Assembly: GCA_910586095.1 (NCBI GenBank)
Contig: CAJUHQ010000008.1
Span: forward strand, 1-57,550
DNA from: an uncultured Lachnospiraceae bacterium
GTDB taxonomy: Bacteria; Bacillota; Clostridia; Lachnospirales; Lachnospiraceae
Length of the DNA: 57,550 nucleotides
Reading direction: 5' to 3'
Shown piece by piece: positions 26,876-36,546 of this stretch (position 1 is the stretch's first letter; the number at the start of each line of letters is the position of its first letter). The notes beneath the pieces are model-generated. The model saw only the letters and a list, made by a program, of their open reading frames with translations, was not told where the DNA came from and did not search any database. Made by a program: the position numbers and the translations under genes.

Positions 26876-28255
26876 ATGAAGTGGAGCAAAAGGATAGGAA
26901 TTGTAATTATAATAGTAGCCATCGCCCTACTACCAGGCTGCCAGGCTGCTATCGTGGAGCAGTATATGGTAGATGCTGCTATCACAAGGACAACGACAGA
27001 CAATAACAACATATCAAATGACGAGTCCATGCCAGAACAAACTCATAAGGATGAGGCCAATATGTCTGATAAACCATCCGTGAAGCCAACTACTGTAGAG
27101 GAGGCACAGGTAGAGACTACAATCATAAATGAGAGTATGAGTTGGCAGGAATTTGTAAAGGATATGGGAATGGGATGGAACTTGGGAAATACATTTGACG
27201 CATCAGATTGTACTTGGGTTTCAAATGACTTAGAGTATGAAGGTGCATGGTTGCCAGACCATTCAAAAACAACAAAGGAAATGATTTTGCTTGTAAAGGA
27301 ACAAGGTTTTCGAACTATCCGAATTCCTATTTCGTGGCATAATCATGTCGATCTTTCTACAGATGAACAGGGAAATAAGATATATATCATTAGAAAAGAA
27401 TGGATGGATCGCATAAAAGAGGTGGTGGATTACTGTTATGAGGAGGATTTGTATGTCATTCTCAATATTCATCATGATAACAGCAGAGAGTTTATTTATC
27501 CAACGCAGGATTGTAAAGAACAGTCGCTGAACTATTTAACACAGATTTGGACACAGATTGCGACCGTGTTTGCAGAGTATGATTTACATGTGATTTATGA
27601 GGTAATGAATGAGGTGCGACTTGTAGGAACGGGGGATGAGTGGAATCCGAATTCTCTAAATTCTCAGAAGGCACAAGGTATTATAAATGAATATGCACAG
27701 GAGGCTGTAAATAGTATCCGAGCAGTTGATAGGGGATATAATCGTGAGCGGTTTATTTTATGTTCAGGTTATGCAGCAGCGCTGGATTCGTATCCATCAT
27801 ATATATTGCCAACAGATCCAGGTGGTGTTAGCAATCGCATCATTGTTTCTGTGCATGCCTATACCCCCTACTCGTTTTGCATGGATACATCACAAGGGCA
27901 ACATGTTTATGATGCACAAGTACAAGCGGCTGTGCAAGATGTTTTTCGTGTGATTGATAAACAATGGACTTCTAAAGATATTCCTGTAGTGATTGGTGAG
28001 TGGGGAGCGATCATGAGAGAAGACAATGCCACACAGCGCCAACAGTATGCACAGGAGTATGTCAAAATGGCGACAACCGCATGTCAAGATTCGTCGGGGA
28101 ACACTGTACAGATTCCTTGCATTTTGTGGGATAATGCCAATGTGGAAACACACAAAGGTGAGACGTTTGGTGTCCTAGACAGAAAGAATATGACGTGGGT
28201 GGATAAGGCATATGTAGATATGATTATTGGAACATGGAAACAAGAACAGCCATAG
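26876..28255 (+). CDS. Glycoside hydrolase family 5 endoglucanase, lipoprotein
   Basis: 459 residues. The signal peptide ends in the lipobox LPGC, so the enzyme is tethered to the outer face of the membrane. A Thr/Asp/Asn-rich linker (about 30-80) precedes a GH5 barrel with GMGWNLGNTFDA, RIPISWHNH, NIHHDN, the acid/base YEVMNEVR and the nucleophile VIGEWGA. Such enzymes cut internal bonds of cellulose, mannan or mixed beta-glucans. SD AGGGAG precedes the ATG. It would make oligosaccharides outside that the GH3 enzyme then trims inside, though no dedicated importer is adjacent. Confidence 0.93.
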   Translation: MKWSKRIGIVIIIVAIALLPGCQAAIVEQYMVDAAITRTTTDNNNISNDESMPEQTHKDEANMSDKPSVKPTTVEEAQVETTIINESMSWQEFVKDMGMGWNLGNTFDASDCTWVSNDLEYEGAWLPDHSKTTKEMILLVKEQGFRTIRIPISWHNHVDLSTDEQGNKIYIIRKEWMDRIKEVVDYCYEEDLYVILNIHHDNSREFIYPTQDCKEQSLNYLTQIWTQIATVFAEYDLHVIYEVMNEVRLVGTGDEWNPNSLNSQKAQGIINEYAQEAVNSIRAVDRGYNRERFILCSGYAAALDSYPSYILPTDPGGVSNRIIVSVHAYTPYSFCMDTSQGQHVYDAQVQAAVQDVFRVIDKQWTSKDIPVVIGEWGAIMREDNATQRQQYAQEYVKMATTACQDSSGNTVQIPCILWDNANVETHKGETFGVLDRKNMTWVDKAYVDMIIGTWKQEQP

Positions 28256-28302
28256 ACAGATAGGTTGTATGAGTGTGTGCAAAAACAGATATGGGGGATA
28301 GA

Positions 28303-28491
28303 ATGGCAAAAGTGGAAGCGATCCATTGTGAGTTGTGTGCGTATTATGTATATGATGAGGAGGATGCCTGCTATTACTGTGAGGCGGATATGGATGAGGA
28401 TGATGCAGGTCGTTTGATGGCCAGACAGTATAAGAATTGTCCCTATTATAGAAATGGGGATGAGTATGCCGTTGTGAGGCATCAGATGTAA
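28303..28491 (+). CDS. Small cysteine-rich protein, DUF6472-like
   Basis: 62 residues from the chosen ATG, which has GGGGGA just before it. A GTG ten codons earlier is an alternative start. Two CxxC-like pairs (CELCAYY and CYYC) plus a later Cys in NCPYYRNGDEY suggest metal binding or structural zinc. The acidic DMDEDDAGR and GDEYAVVRHQM segments match the uncharacterised DUF6472 mini-proteins of Clostridia. It sits between the GH5 gene and pth. Function unknown. Confidence 0.8.
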   Translation: MAKVEAIHCELCAYYVYDEEDACYYCEADMDEDDAGRLMARQYKNCPYYRNGDEYAVVRHQM

Positions 28492-28522
28492 CGTTTATCA
28501 CACAAGAACGGAGGACAGTAGG

Positions 28523-29116
28523 ATGTATGTAATAGCAGGATTGGGAAATCCGACAAAGGAATACGAAAATACACGTCATAATATTGGATTTATGGCAATC
28601 GACAGGCTTGCGGACAAGTACCATATCCATGTGGATGGATGCAAACACAGGGCACTGATTGGAAAGGGTACAATCAATGGGCAAAAGGTATTGTTAGTTA
28701 AGCCATTGACATATATGAATCTGAGTGGTGAAGCGCTGCGCGCTGTCATAGACTATTATAAAGTGGAGCCAACACAGGAGCTGATTGTGATCTATGATGA
28801 TATTAGTTTGGACGTAGGGCAGATGCGAATTAGAAAAAAGGGAAGCGCTGGCGGGCATAATGGCATAAAAAATATTATAGCAAATTTGGGGCAGGATGTG
28901 TTTTTGCGCATTAAAATTGGAGTGGGTGAAAAGCCAAAGGACTGGGATCTTGCAGACTATGTGCTAGGACATTTTGACAAAAAAGAGTTTGAGACCATAC
29001 AGGAGAGTTTAGACAAAGTGGATGCGGCGGTGACTCTGATGTTAGAAGGAGAAGTTGATCGCGCCATGAATGTATACAATAAGCGAAATCATACAAAGGA
29101 ACAGGATTTGTTATAA
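28523..29116 (+). CDS. pth: Peptidyl-tRNA hydrolase
   Basis: Cleaves peptidyl-tRNA that drops off ribosomes, recycling tRNA. 197 residues, normal length. Motifs: AGLGNPTKEYENTRHNIGF (catalytic His in RHNIGF), KPLTYMNLSGE, IYDDISLDVGQMRIRKKGSA and GGHNGIKNI. SD CGGAGG precedes the ATG. It lies directly before mfd, the pth-mfd order common in Firmicutes. Confidence 0.97.
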   Translation: MYVIAGLGNPTKEYENTRHNIGFMAIDRLADKYHIHVDGCKHRALIGKGTINGQKVLLVKPLTYMNLSGEALRAVIDYYKVEPTQELIVIYDDISLDVGQMRIRKKGSAGGHNGIKNIIANLGQDVFLRIKIGVGEKPKDWDLADYVLGHFDKKEFETIQESLDKVDAAVTLMLEGEVDRAMNVYNKRNHTKEQDLL

Positions 29117-29226
29117 AAATAGTATCATGTAAAGTCTGGCATACTCCAGATTGTGTGGTGAGATGTATTGTGAAAGTCTTTGATTTTCACAACAAAAGAA
29201 TTCGTATATGGAGGTCGTCAAGGGAA

Positions 29227-32200
29227 GTGAATACAATATTGGCGCCGCTTAAGGAGCTTGGTGAATACGAAAAGATAAGAAAAACGCTGGATAAGAAAAT
29301 GGGAAAAGTCAGCATAAGTGGGTGTGTTGATTCACAAAAGCTTCATATGATATTCAGCACAGATAACGACTATGATATAAAATTAATTGTAACCTATAGT
29401 GATAGTAAAGCGAAAGAATTGCTAGAGGATTGCCGTCTGTACTGTCGCGACTGTTATTTTTATCCTGCAAAGGACTTGATATTTTATCAGGCGGACATCC
29501 ACGGGCATCTTCTGACTCAAGAACGCATAGAAGTACAAAGACGCATTGTAGAAGGGCTTCCTGCCACCATTGTGACAACGTTTGCAGCATTGATGGCACA
29601 CCAGATTCCATTGTCTATCATAGAGGAAACAGTGGTGCATATCAGTAAGGATAGCATTGTAGAGGAGCAGGCGCTCGCAAAGAAACTCGCAACAATGGGA
29701 TATGAGAGAACAGATCAAGTGGAGGCAGCGGGCCAGTTTGCCATACGCGGTGGTATTTTGGATATTTTTGATCTGACTTGTGAAAATCCTGTGCGCATAG
29801 AATTGTGGGGAGATGAAATTGAATCAATTCGTTCTTTTGACGTATTGAGTCAGCGCTCCATTGAAGAGAATCTGACACAAGTATCTATTTATCCTGCAAA
29901 CGAGATGATTCTTTCGCGTGGGGCATTAGAGGAGGGCTTACAAAAAATTGAGAAAGACTGCCAAAAGAGAGCGCAATATTTTCGCAGTCAGACAAAGCCC
30001 GAGGAGGCACACCGTCTTGAGACAGTGATTGCAGACTTAAAAGAGAATACAATACAGTTTCAAAGCTACACGAATCTAGACAGTTATATTCGCTATTTTT
30101 ATAATGATACAATGTCCCTTGTGGACTTTTTTAAAGAGAGGAATAGTTGTATTTATCTAGATGAGCCAATGCGTATTCTAGAACATGCAAGAGCAGTGGA
30201 ACTAGAGTTTCGCGAAAGTATGACCAATAGAGCAGATAAGGGCTATATTCTTCCGCGTCAGATGGAGATTTTATATACAGTGCAGGAGGTGATGGCAAAG
30301 CTTGAAAATAACCGCCTGCTCGCACTTTCTTCTATGGAAAGTAAGGGGTTTAGCATTAAGTTTCAAGAGCGTTTTGCGATCACAGCGCGTTCCATTGCTG
30401 CTTACAACAATAGTTTTGCACAACTAGTAAAAGATTTAAAAAACTTTAAGAATCAAGGATTTCGGGTACTGTTGCTCTCCTCTTCTGTAACGCGAGCAAA
30501 ACGACTCGCAGTAGATCTTATGGATGAAGGATTGATGGCCTTTTACTCAGAGAATCCTGACAGACTTTTGCAGCCAGGTGAGATTATGACATATCACGGA
30601 TTTGTGCAAAAGGGCTTTGAGTATCCGCTTCTAAAGTTTGTGGTGATCTCAGAGACAGATATTTTTGGAAAGCAACTTCGGAAAAAAAAGAAAAAGAGTT
30701 CTTATGGAAAATCGGGGTTACAGGGAACAAAGATACAAGATTTTGCGGAACTCAAGGTAGGAGATTATGTAGTACATGAAAATCATGGACTAGGCATCTA
30801 TAGAGGGATAGAGAAAATTACATCAGACAAGGTAGTGCGCGACTATATCAAGATTGAATATCGCGATGGCGGGAATCTGTATGTGCTTGCAACGGGGTTG
30901 GATGTGATTCAAAAGTATGCTTCTTCTGATGCTGCCAAGACGCCAAAACTCAACAAATTAGGGACACAGGAGTGGACAAAGACGAAATCGCGTGTGAAGT
31001 CTGCTGTCAATGAAATAGCAAAAGATTTGGTGGAATTGTATGCAGTGCGCCAGCAAAAAAAGGGATTTGTGTTTGGGCATGACACAGTGTGGCAGCAAGA
31101 GTTTGAGGAGATGTTTCCATTTGAGGAGACAGGAGATCAACTTCTTGCTATTGAGGCCACCAAAAATGATATGGAAAGTCCGCGTATCATGGATAGATTG
31201 ATTTGCGGCGACGTGGGATATGGAAAGACAGAAATCGCTATTCGTGCGGCATTTAAGGCCATTCAGGATGGAAAGCAAGTAGCATATCTAGTGCCCACAA
31301 CAATTCTTGCCCAGCAGCACTACAATACCTTTGTACAGCGCATGAAAGATTTTCCTGTGAGCGTGGAGATGTTGTCGAGATTTCGGACATCAAGCGAGAT
31401 TAAAAAAACATTAGAAAGGCTCAAAAAAGGGCTTGTAGACATTGTGATTGGGACACACAGACTGCTGTCATCGGATGTGGAATACAAAGACTTAGGTCTG
31501 TTGGTGGTTGACGAGGAACAGCGTTTTGGGGTGCGTCACAAGGAAAAGATCAAGCAGATTAAGGAGGATGTGGATGTACTGACACTCACTGCGACTCCTA
31601 TACCGCGCACACTTCACATGAGTCTTGTGGGAATACGTGATATGAGTATACTAGAGGAGGCGCCAAGTGAGCGTCAGCCAATACAGACTTATGTGATGGA
31701 GTATAATGAGGAGATGATACGTGAAGCCATTGTCCGCGAATTGACACGGCAGGGACAAGTGTATTATGTGTACAATCGAGTCAATGCGATACAGGATGTG
31801 GCCAGTCAAGTGTCAAAGTTGGTGCCAGAAGCGACAGTGGCATTTGCTCATGGTCAAATGAAAGAACATGAGTTAGAAAAAATTATGTTTCATTTTATCA
31901 ATGGTGAGATTGACGTGTTAGTATCTACTACCATTATTGAGACAGGACTTGATATTTCAAATGTCAATACTATGATTATTCACGATTCTGATCGTATGGG
32001 ATTGTCGCAACTCTATCAGTTGCGCGGGCGTGTTGGGCGTTCTAATCGCACTTCCTACGCATTTTTAATGTATAAGAAGGATAAGATGCTCAAAGAGATT
32101 GCAGAGAAGCGTTTGCAGGCAATCAAGGAGTTTACAGAGCTAGGAAGTGGTTTTAAGATTGCTATGCGCGACCTAGAGATTAGAGGAGCAGGAAATCTTT

Positions 32201-32778
32201 TAGGAGAGCGACAGCATGGACATATGGAGGCTGTTGGTTATGATCTATATTGCAAGATGCTCAATGAGGCTGTCAAGACGTTAAAAGGTACAAAGCAGGC
32301 AGACGAGGATTTTGGCACTTATGTGGACATGGATGTAGATGCCTATATTCCACCATCTTATATTGTTAATGAAGTGCAAAAACTTGATATTTACAAGCGC
32401 ATTGCAAGTGTGGAAAACGAAGCGGAATGTGTTGATATGAGAAAGGAACTAAAGGATCGCTTTGGAGCTGTCCCAAAATCTGTTGAGAATTTGCTTCAGA
32501 TTTCGTTGATACGCATCATGGCTCATAAACGCTATGTGACAGAGATTAAAGGGATAGCAGGCAGGATTACATTTTATATGGAACCCTATGCTCCTGTGCA
32601 TGTTGAGCGGTTGCCAGAGCTGTTAGATCGATATAAGGGAGGACTTGAATTCTCAGCAAAGGGTACTCCAAATTTTGTGCTCAGATACAAAAAGAGTACT
32701 TTAGTTGAAAAAGAGGCAGAACGTATGATACAATATACAAACAAAGTACTTAACAGTATGGCGCGGTTGTATGAGTGA
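29227..32778 (+). CDS. mfd: Transcription-repair coupling factor
   Basis: 1183 residues. Pushes stalled RNA polymerase off DNA lesions and recruits UvrA for nucleotide-excision repair. In order: an N-terminal UvrB-like region (1-330), the RNA-polymerase-interacting Tudor-like domain (VGDYVVHENHGLGIYRGI, near 510), RecG-like helicase lobes with Walker A CGDVGYGKTE (near 660) and VVDEEQRFGV (near 760), TATPIPRTLHMS, QLRGRVGRS, and the C-terminal TRCF domain. The frame is open back to a GTG at 29155, but GGAGG at 29210-29214 precedes the GTG at 29227, giving the usual start NTILAPLKEL. Confidence 0.96.
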   Translation: MNTILAPLKELGEYEKIRKTLDKKMGKVSISGCVDSQKLHMIFSTDNDYDIKLIVTYSDSKAKELLEDCRLYCRDCYFYPAKDLIFYQADIHGHLLTQERIEVQRRIVEGLPATIVTTFAALMAHQIPLSIIEETVVHISKDSIVEEQALAKKLATMGYERTDQVEAAGQFAIRGGILDIFDLTCENPVRIELWGDEIESIRSFDVLSQRSIEENLTQVSIYPANEMILSRGALEEGLQKIEKDCQKRAQYFRSQTKPEEAHRLETVIADLKENTIQFQSYTNLDSYIRYFYNDTMSLVDFFKERNSCIYLDEPMRILEHARAVELEFRESMTNRADKGYILPRQMEILYTVQEVMAKLENNRLLALSSMESKGFSIKFQERFAITARSIAAYNNSFAQLVKDLKNFKNQGFRVLLLSSSVTRAKRLAVDLMDEGLMAFYSENPDRLLQPGEIMTYHGFVQKGFEYPLLKFVVISETDIFGKQLRKKKKKSSYGKSGLQGTKIQDFAELKVGDYVVHENHGLGIYRGIEKITSDKVVRDYIKIEYRDGGNLYVLATGLDVIQKYASSDAAKTPKLNKLGTQEWTKTKSRVKSAVNEIAKDLVELYAVRQQKKGFVFGHDTVWQQEFEEMFPFEETGDQLLAIEATKNDMESPRIMDRLICGDVGYGKTEIAIRAAFKAIQDGKQVAYLVPTTILAQQHYNTFVQRMKDFPVSVEMLSRFRTSSEIKKTLERLKKGLVDIVIGTHRLLSSDVEYKDLGLLVVDEEQRFGVRHKEKIKQIKEDVDVLTLTATPIPRTLHMSLVGIRDMSILEEAPSERQPIQTYVMEYNEEMIREAIVRELTRQGQVYYVYNRVNAIQDVASQVSKLVPEATVAFAHGQMKEHELEKIMFHFINGEIDVLVSTTIIETGLDISNVNTMIIHDSDRMGLSQLYQLRGRVGRSNRTSYAFLMYKKDKMLKEIAEKRLQAIKEFTELGSGFKIAMRDLEIRGAGNLLGERQHGHMEAVGYDLYCKMLNEAVKTLKGTKQADEDFGTYVDMDVDAYIPPSYIVNEVQKLDIYKRIASVENEAECVDMRKELKDRFGAVPKSVENLLQISLIRIMAHKRYVTEIKGIAGRITFYMEPYAPVHVERLPELLDRYKGGLEFSAKGTPNFVLRYKKSTLVEKEAERMIQYTNKVLNSMARLYE

Positions 32779-32863
32779 CAAAAAAGAAAAGGCAAAAGCA
32801 CAGCGGGACAAAGGCTGACAGTACAACCTGTTTGGCCCTTTAAAAATGGAAGGAGTTATAAAA

Positions 32864-33997
32864 ATGGAATACAGAAAAATGGAAAAGTTGGGGGTTTGCC
32901 CATCACTTCTTGGGTTTGGTTGTATGCGTTTTCCAACGAATGAGGATGGGCGCATTTGTGAGGAGGAGGCTCTTTCCATGATTGATAAGGCATATCAGGC
33001 AGGTGTGACATACTATGACACAGCATATCCATATCACAGTGGCAAGAGTGAGGTAGTGACAGGAAAAGCGCTAGGAAGGTATCCGCGCGATTCGTATTAT
33101 TTGGCAACCAAGTTGCCTGTGTGGGCGATTCAATCAGAGCAGGATGTAGAACGCATTTTTAATGAGCAGTTAGAGCGTTTACAAAAGGAATATGTAGATT
33201 TTTATTTGCTACATGCACTAAATGGGGAACGCTGGGAAACGGTAAAGAAATATAATATTATAGAACACTGTGAAAAGCTTCGTTCAGAAGGAAAATTAAA
33301 ATATATTGGCTTCTCGTTTCATGATAATTATGAAATGTTTCATGAGATTCTCACAGCGTATCCGTGGGATTTTTGTCAGATACAGTTTAATTATATGGAT
33401 CGAGATACGCAGGCGACGACAAAAGGAGTGGAACTTGCAGCCAAACTGGGGATTCCACTAGTGATTATGGAGCCAGTAAAAGGTGGTGTTCTCGCAAACC
33501 TTCCAATGCAAGGAGTTGACGAGTTGTTTAAGGCAGCACGGCCAGAAGACTCAACAGCCTCTTGGGCACTTCGTTATGTGGGAAGCCTAGAGCCAGTTAA
33601 AGTAGTACTAAGTGGGATGTCCACAATGGCCCAGGTGGAGGATAATTTGGCTACTTTTGATTCGTTTGAGCCCTTGAGTGTCGCAGAACAGGAGCTTGTG
33701 AATCAAGTGGCGGATGCGTTGCATAACAGAGTGCAAAACGGCTGTACAGCGTGTCGCTATTGTATGCCTTGTCCAGCGGGGGTAGATATTCCTGGATGTT
33801 TTCGCATTTGGAATACATATCATGTATATGAGAATGAAAATGAGGCGAAATGGCGCTGGATGAATGAGATTACTGATGCACAGAAGGCAAAAAATTGTGT
33901 ACAGTGCGGTAAATGTGAGCAGGTGTGTCCCCAGCATATTTCTATTAGAGAGGATCTGAAAAAGCTACAAAAAGAACTAGATGATATAGCTCAGTAA
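32864..33997 (+). CDS. Aldo/keto reductase with C-terminal 4Fe-4S domain
   Basis: 377 residues. The N-terminal barrel (about 1-270) is an NADPH-dependent aldo/keto reductase with YYDTAYPYHSGKSE, LATKLPVW and LLHALNG contributing the Asp-Tyr-Lys-His set. The C-terminal 100 residues hold two cysteine clusters, CTACRYCMPCPAGV and CVQCGKCEQVCP, for 4Fe-4S binding. This fusion is frequent in anaerobes and its substrate is generally unknown. The chosen ATG has AAGGAG eight bases upstream; an ATG six codons earlier lacks one. A terminator follows. Confidence 0.92.
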   Translation: MEYRKMEKLGVCPSLLGFGCMRFPTNEDGRICEEEALSMIDKAYQAGVTYYDTAYPYHSGKSEVVTGKALGRYPRDSYYLATKLPVWAIQSEQDVERIFNEQLERLQKEYVDFYLLHALNGERWETVKKYNIIEHCEKLRSEGKLKYIGFSFHDNYEMFHEILTAYPWDFCQIQFNYMDRDTQATTKGVELAAKLGIPLVIMEPVKGGVLANLPMQGVDELFKAARPEDSTASWALRYVGSLEPVKVVLSGMSTMAQVEDNLATFDSFEPLSVAEQELVNQVADALHNRVQNGCTACRYCMPCPAGVDIPGCFRIWNTYHVYENENEAKWRWMNEITDAQKAKNCVQCGKCEQVCPQHISIREDLKKLQKELDDIAQ

Positions 33998-34077
33998 ACT
34001 GAGGATATACCAATAGCGCTATTTTTTAGGACGTATGGTTCACTGGTAAAACTACATAACGTTATTTCATATACTTT

Positions 34078-34120
34078 TGGAGGTGGAACTGTCATATTGA
34101 ACAGATTTCACCTCTTTTTT
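34078..34120 (+). terminator. Terminator after the aldo/keto reductase gene
   Basis: GAGGTG (34080-34085) pairs with CACCTC (34109-34114), with an inner CTGT/ACAG, then six T. Confidence 0.8.
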
Positions 34121-34216
34121 AGATCAAAATCAGCAAATGAACACGACAATATTCACAAAAATTAAAAAAATAAATGAAATTGTAGAAATTATTGCAAAAA
34201 TATATTATAATAACCC

Positions 34217-34245
34217 TTGACTGATTAACATAACACGTTTACAAT
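34217..34245 (+). promoter_or_regulatory. Strong sigma-A-type promoter of the DUF4391-like gene
   Basis: TTGACT (34217-34222), a 17-base spacer, TACAAT (34240-34245), with an AT-rich stretch upstream. It places the repeat elements at 34254-34366 inside the 5' leader. Confidence 0.75.
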
Positions 34246-34253
34246 TCATTAGT

Positions 34254-34366
34254 AGTGTAAAATTTCACCCATCCTGATTTGGAGTTAGTGTGAAATATAA
34301 AATTTCACCATCCTGATTTGTACGCCTGCTGAAGCAGGCAGATGGGAGTTAGTGTGAAATTTAAAA
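34254..34366 (+). repeat. Three iterated module A units in a 5' leader
   Basis: ATTTCACCCATCCTGATTT, then GGAGTTAGTGTGAAAT with ATTTCACCATCCTGATTT, then the hairpin GCCTGC/GCAGGC, AGATGGGAGTTAGTGTGAAA and the gene's own SD. The array runs straight into the coding start. Confidence 0.7.
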
Positions 34367-34379
34367 ATGGAGGGTAATG

Positions 34380-35012
34380 ATGAGCGAGGGAAGATATAAC
34401 ATTCCAAAGCAGTATAAAATTGACAAGGGAATGCCGCTAGATGCTTTATTCCAGAAGATTGACAATTTAAAGTGCCGCCGCGTATTTGAGTGTGAAGTAG
34501 AGAGCGTGGAGTGGAGTTATCATCTTGTGGACAAAGATGGCATTACCAGTATAGCAGAATTGTTGAGAGAGAAAGGGTTGTCTGTGTTTGAAATCTGTCT
34601 TAAGAGAAAGATTTCGCCAGATCTTCTCACAGAGATTTTTGCAAAGCTTTTGCAAAGGCCAATGATTTTGGTTTATTTGTGTGATGGGGAATTGTCTATG
34701 GGAACCTTTATGCCAATTGGGGAGGGGCCGGCTGGCAGGATGTGTGCCACAGATTTTTATCCATATGATGCAGATCGTATGATTGAGTTGCTTGATTTTG
34801 AAATAGACTATAATAAGACCACAGAGCAGATTCATAAGAGGATTTTTGCAATGCTTCGCCAGCAAAAGCGTATGATTATGATTGAGAAGGCATATGAAAG
34901 CCTCAGCAAAGATACAGAGCGCGAAAGTCTGGCATTTGAGTTTAGTATAGAGAATTTAGAGCGAATTAGGGCGGATGCAGCGTTTGTGCAGTCACAGTTG
35001 AAGGTTGTATAA
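34380..35012 (+). CDS. DUF4391-like protein, probable partner of the BrxD-like ATPase
   Basis: 210 residues, soluble, no signal. The order of features resembles DUF4391: an N-terminal IPK, a segment VESVEWSYHLVDKDGI, VFEICLKRKISPDLLTEI, a core strand PMILVYLCDG, then a charged helical C-terminus. DUF4391 proteins usually accompany phage-defence-type ATPase and helicase genes. The assignment is by eye and moderate. ATGATG gives two possible starts; the second (34380) sits five bases after GGAGGG. The next gene, a BrxD-like ATPase, lies 265 bases downstream beyond another repeat. Confidence 0.55.
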   Translation: MSEGRYNIPKQYKIDKGMPLDALFQKIDNLKCRRVFECEVESVEWSYHLVDKDGITSIAELLREKGLSVFEICLKRKISPDLLTEIFAKLLQRPMILVYLCDGELSMGTFMPIGEGPAGRMCATDFYPYDADRMIELLDFEIDYNKTTEQIHKRIFAMLRQQKRMIMIEKAYESLSKDTERESLAFEFSIENLERIRADAAFVQSQLKVV

Positions 35013-35121
35013 AACCTAAGTCACTAGTGAAAAGAGGAAAAGACGCCTCAAAAAAGTAGTTAAGTTTTTACATATTTTTTGTCGTAAGGCGGAAGTAGAT
35101 GAAAGAAGCACAGGTAATTAA

Positions 35122-35228
35122 CATGAAATATAAAATTTCACCTATCTTGATTTAAGTACCCGCAAAATCAGGCGTTTTTCATCCTGATTTGAGTTGCGGT
35201 AAAGCTGTGACATGAAAGTTAGCGTGAA
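35122..35228 (+). repeat. Module A plus module D between the DUF4391-like and BrxD-like genes
   Basis: ATGAAATATAAAATTTCACC, TATCTTGATTT, then GGCGTTTTTCATCCTGATTT, the hairpin GTTGCGG/GCTGTGAC region and ATGAAAGTTAGCGTGAA. It is a degenerate copy: the box reads ATGAAAGTTA. Confidence 0.55.
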
Positions 35229-35277
35229 GGATTCGTATACTTCTGTTTTACATAGATTTTAAGGGGGAATGGGTTGT

Positions 35278-36546
35278 ATGGGTAATGGGATTTCGCAAAC
35301 GACAGCAGCCACAGTTCTAAATTCCTTAAAGAGCGGAGTAGTGCCACGAATTGGACTTGAGTATATCACAGTGGGAAGAAAGAGTGAGATTCAGGCACTC
35401 TTGCAGGATGTATCTATCATTGAGCAAGGCGGAGCCGCTATGCGATTTGTTGAAGGAGAGTATGGCAGTGGCAAAACCTTTCTGATGCATGCGTTGAGAA
35501 ATCATGTGATGGAGAAAAATTTTGTGGTGACAGATGTAGAGTTGTCTGTAGATAAGCGCTTTGTTGGAAATAAAGGGCAAGGGCTTGCCACCTATAAGGA
35601 ATTGATTAGAAATATGGCGACGTATGCGTGTCCTGATAATGGCGCATTACAACTGATTCTTGACAAATGGATTGGTACACTAGAAAACGAAGTGGTACAG
35701 TATGAAGGGCTGGAACCAGGGCGTGAAGTTTTCGATGTGAGAGTGAGCCAAAAAATTTACAAGATTACTGCCTCGATGGAGGAGCGGGTTAATGGGTTTG
35801 ATTTTGGAAAGGTATTAGCAGACTATTATAAAGGACATCGAAAGGGAGATGTCGAGCTGCAAAAAAAGGCGCTGCGCTGGCTTTGTGGGGAGTACAGGAC
35901 CAGAACAGAGGCCAAGACAGATTTAGGAGTGAATCTGATTATTTCCGATGAGAACTGGTATGATTTCATAAAACTTTTTGCAGATTTTGTGGTAAAGGCA
36001 GGATATGCGGGTTTGTATGTGTGTATGGATGAGCTTTCGACGTTGTATGAGATCCCAAGTCGTGTGGGAAGAGAGTACAACTATAGCAAACTGCTGTCCA
36101 TCTACAATGATACACTTCAAGGGAAAGCGGCTTATCTAGGCATCATGATTAGTGTGACACGTGAGGCGATGGAGGATTGCGATAAGGGTGTGTTCAGCTA
36201 TGAACCACTACGGTCACGACTTGCCAAGACAAGTATTGAACAGGGTGGAATCGTCAAAATGAGGGATATGGCGTCACCTGTGATAGAACTTTCAGCATTG
36301 AATCCAGGGGAGATGTATGTATTGTTAGAAAAACTTACAAATATGCATGGTATTCTTTACGAGTATGAACCTACGTTAGAGCATGATGATTATATTTATT
36401 TCTTAAAGCAACAGTACAACAAATCCTTAGAGGGAAAGGAAAGTACAGTGAGAGAAATGATTCGCAACTACATCACGCTGCTTAACTTGATACAGCAAAA
36501 TCAAAATATCCCCAAAGAAGACATTCTATGTGCGCAGAACGCATGA
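35278..36546 (+). CDS. BrxD-like P-loop ATPase (BREX/DUF2791 family)
   Basis: 422 residues. Walker A is GEYGSGKT (60-67) and Walker B LYVCMDELSTL (near 248). The N-terminal LNSLKSGVVPRIGLEYITVG and the FVEGEYGSGKTFLMHALR pattern are typical of BREX-associated ATP-binding proteins (BrxD; DUF2791). In complete systems these ATPases work with a helicase and methyltransferase against phage. Here no helicase, methylase or PglZ gene is nearby. The ATG at 35278 has AAGGGGG ten bases upstream; the ATG three codons earlier is too close to that SD. The function could be defence or an unrelated housekeeping role. Confidence 0.75.
   Translation: MGNGISQTTAATVLNSLKSGVVPRIGLEYITVGRKSEIQALLQDVSIIEQGGAAMRFVEGEYGSGKTFLMHALRNHVMEKNFVVTDVELSVDKRFVGNKGQGLATYKELIRNMATYACPDNGALQLILDKWIGTLENEVVQYEGLEPGREVFDVRVSQKIYKITASMEERVNGFDFGKVLADYYKGHRKGDVELQKKALRWLCGEYRTRTEAKTDLGVNLIISDENWYDFIKLFADFVVKAGYAGLYVCMDELSTLYEIPSRVGREYNYSKLLSIYNDTLQGKAAYLGIMISVTREAMEDCDKGVFSYEPLRSRLAKTSIEQGGIVKMRDMASPVIELSALNPGEMYVLLEKLTNMHGILYEYEPTLEHDDYIYFLKQQYNKSLEGKESTVREMIRNYITLLNLIQQNQNIPKEDILCAQNA

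Noticed and set aside
28084..28684. Overlapping minus-strand frames opposite the GH5, DUF6472 and pth genes
   Set aside because: Codon-shadow composition and overlap with well-supported genes.
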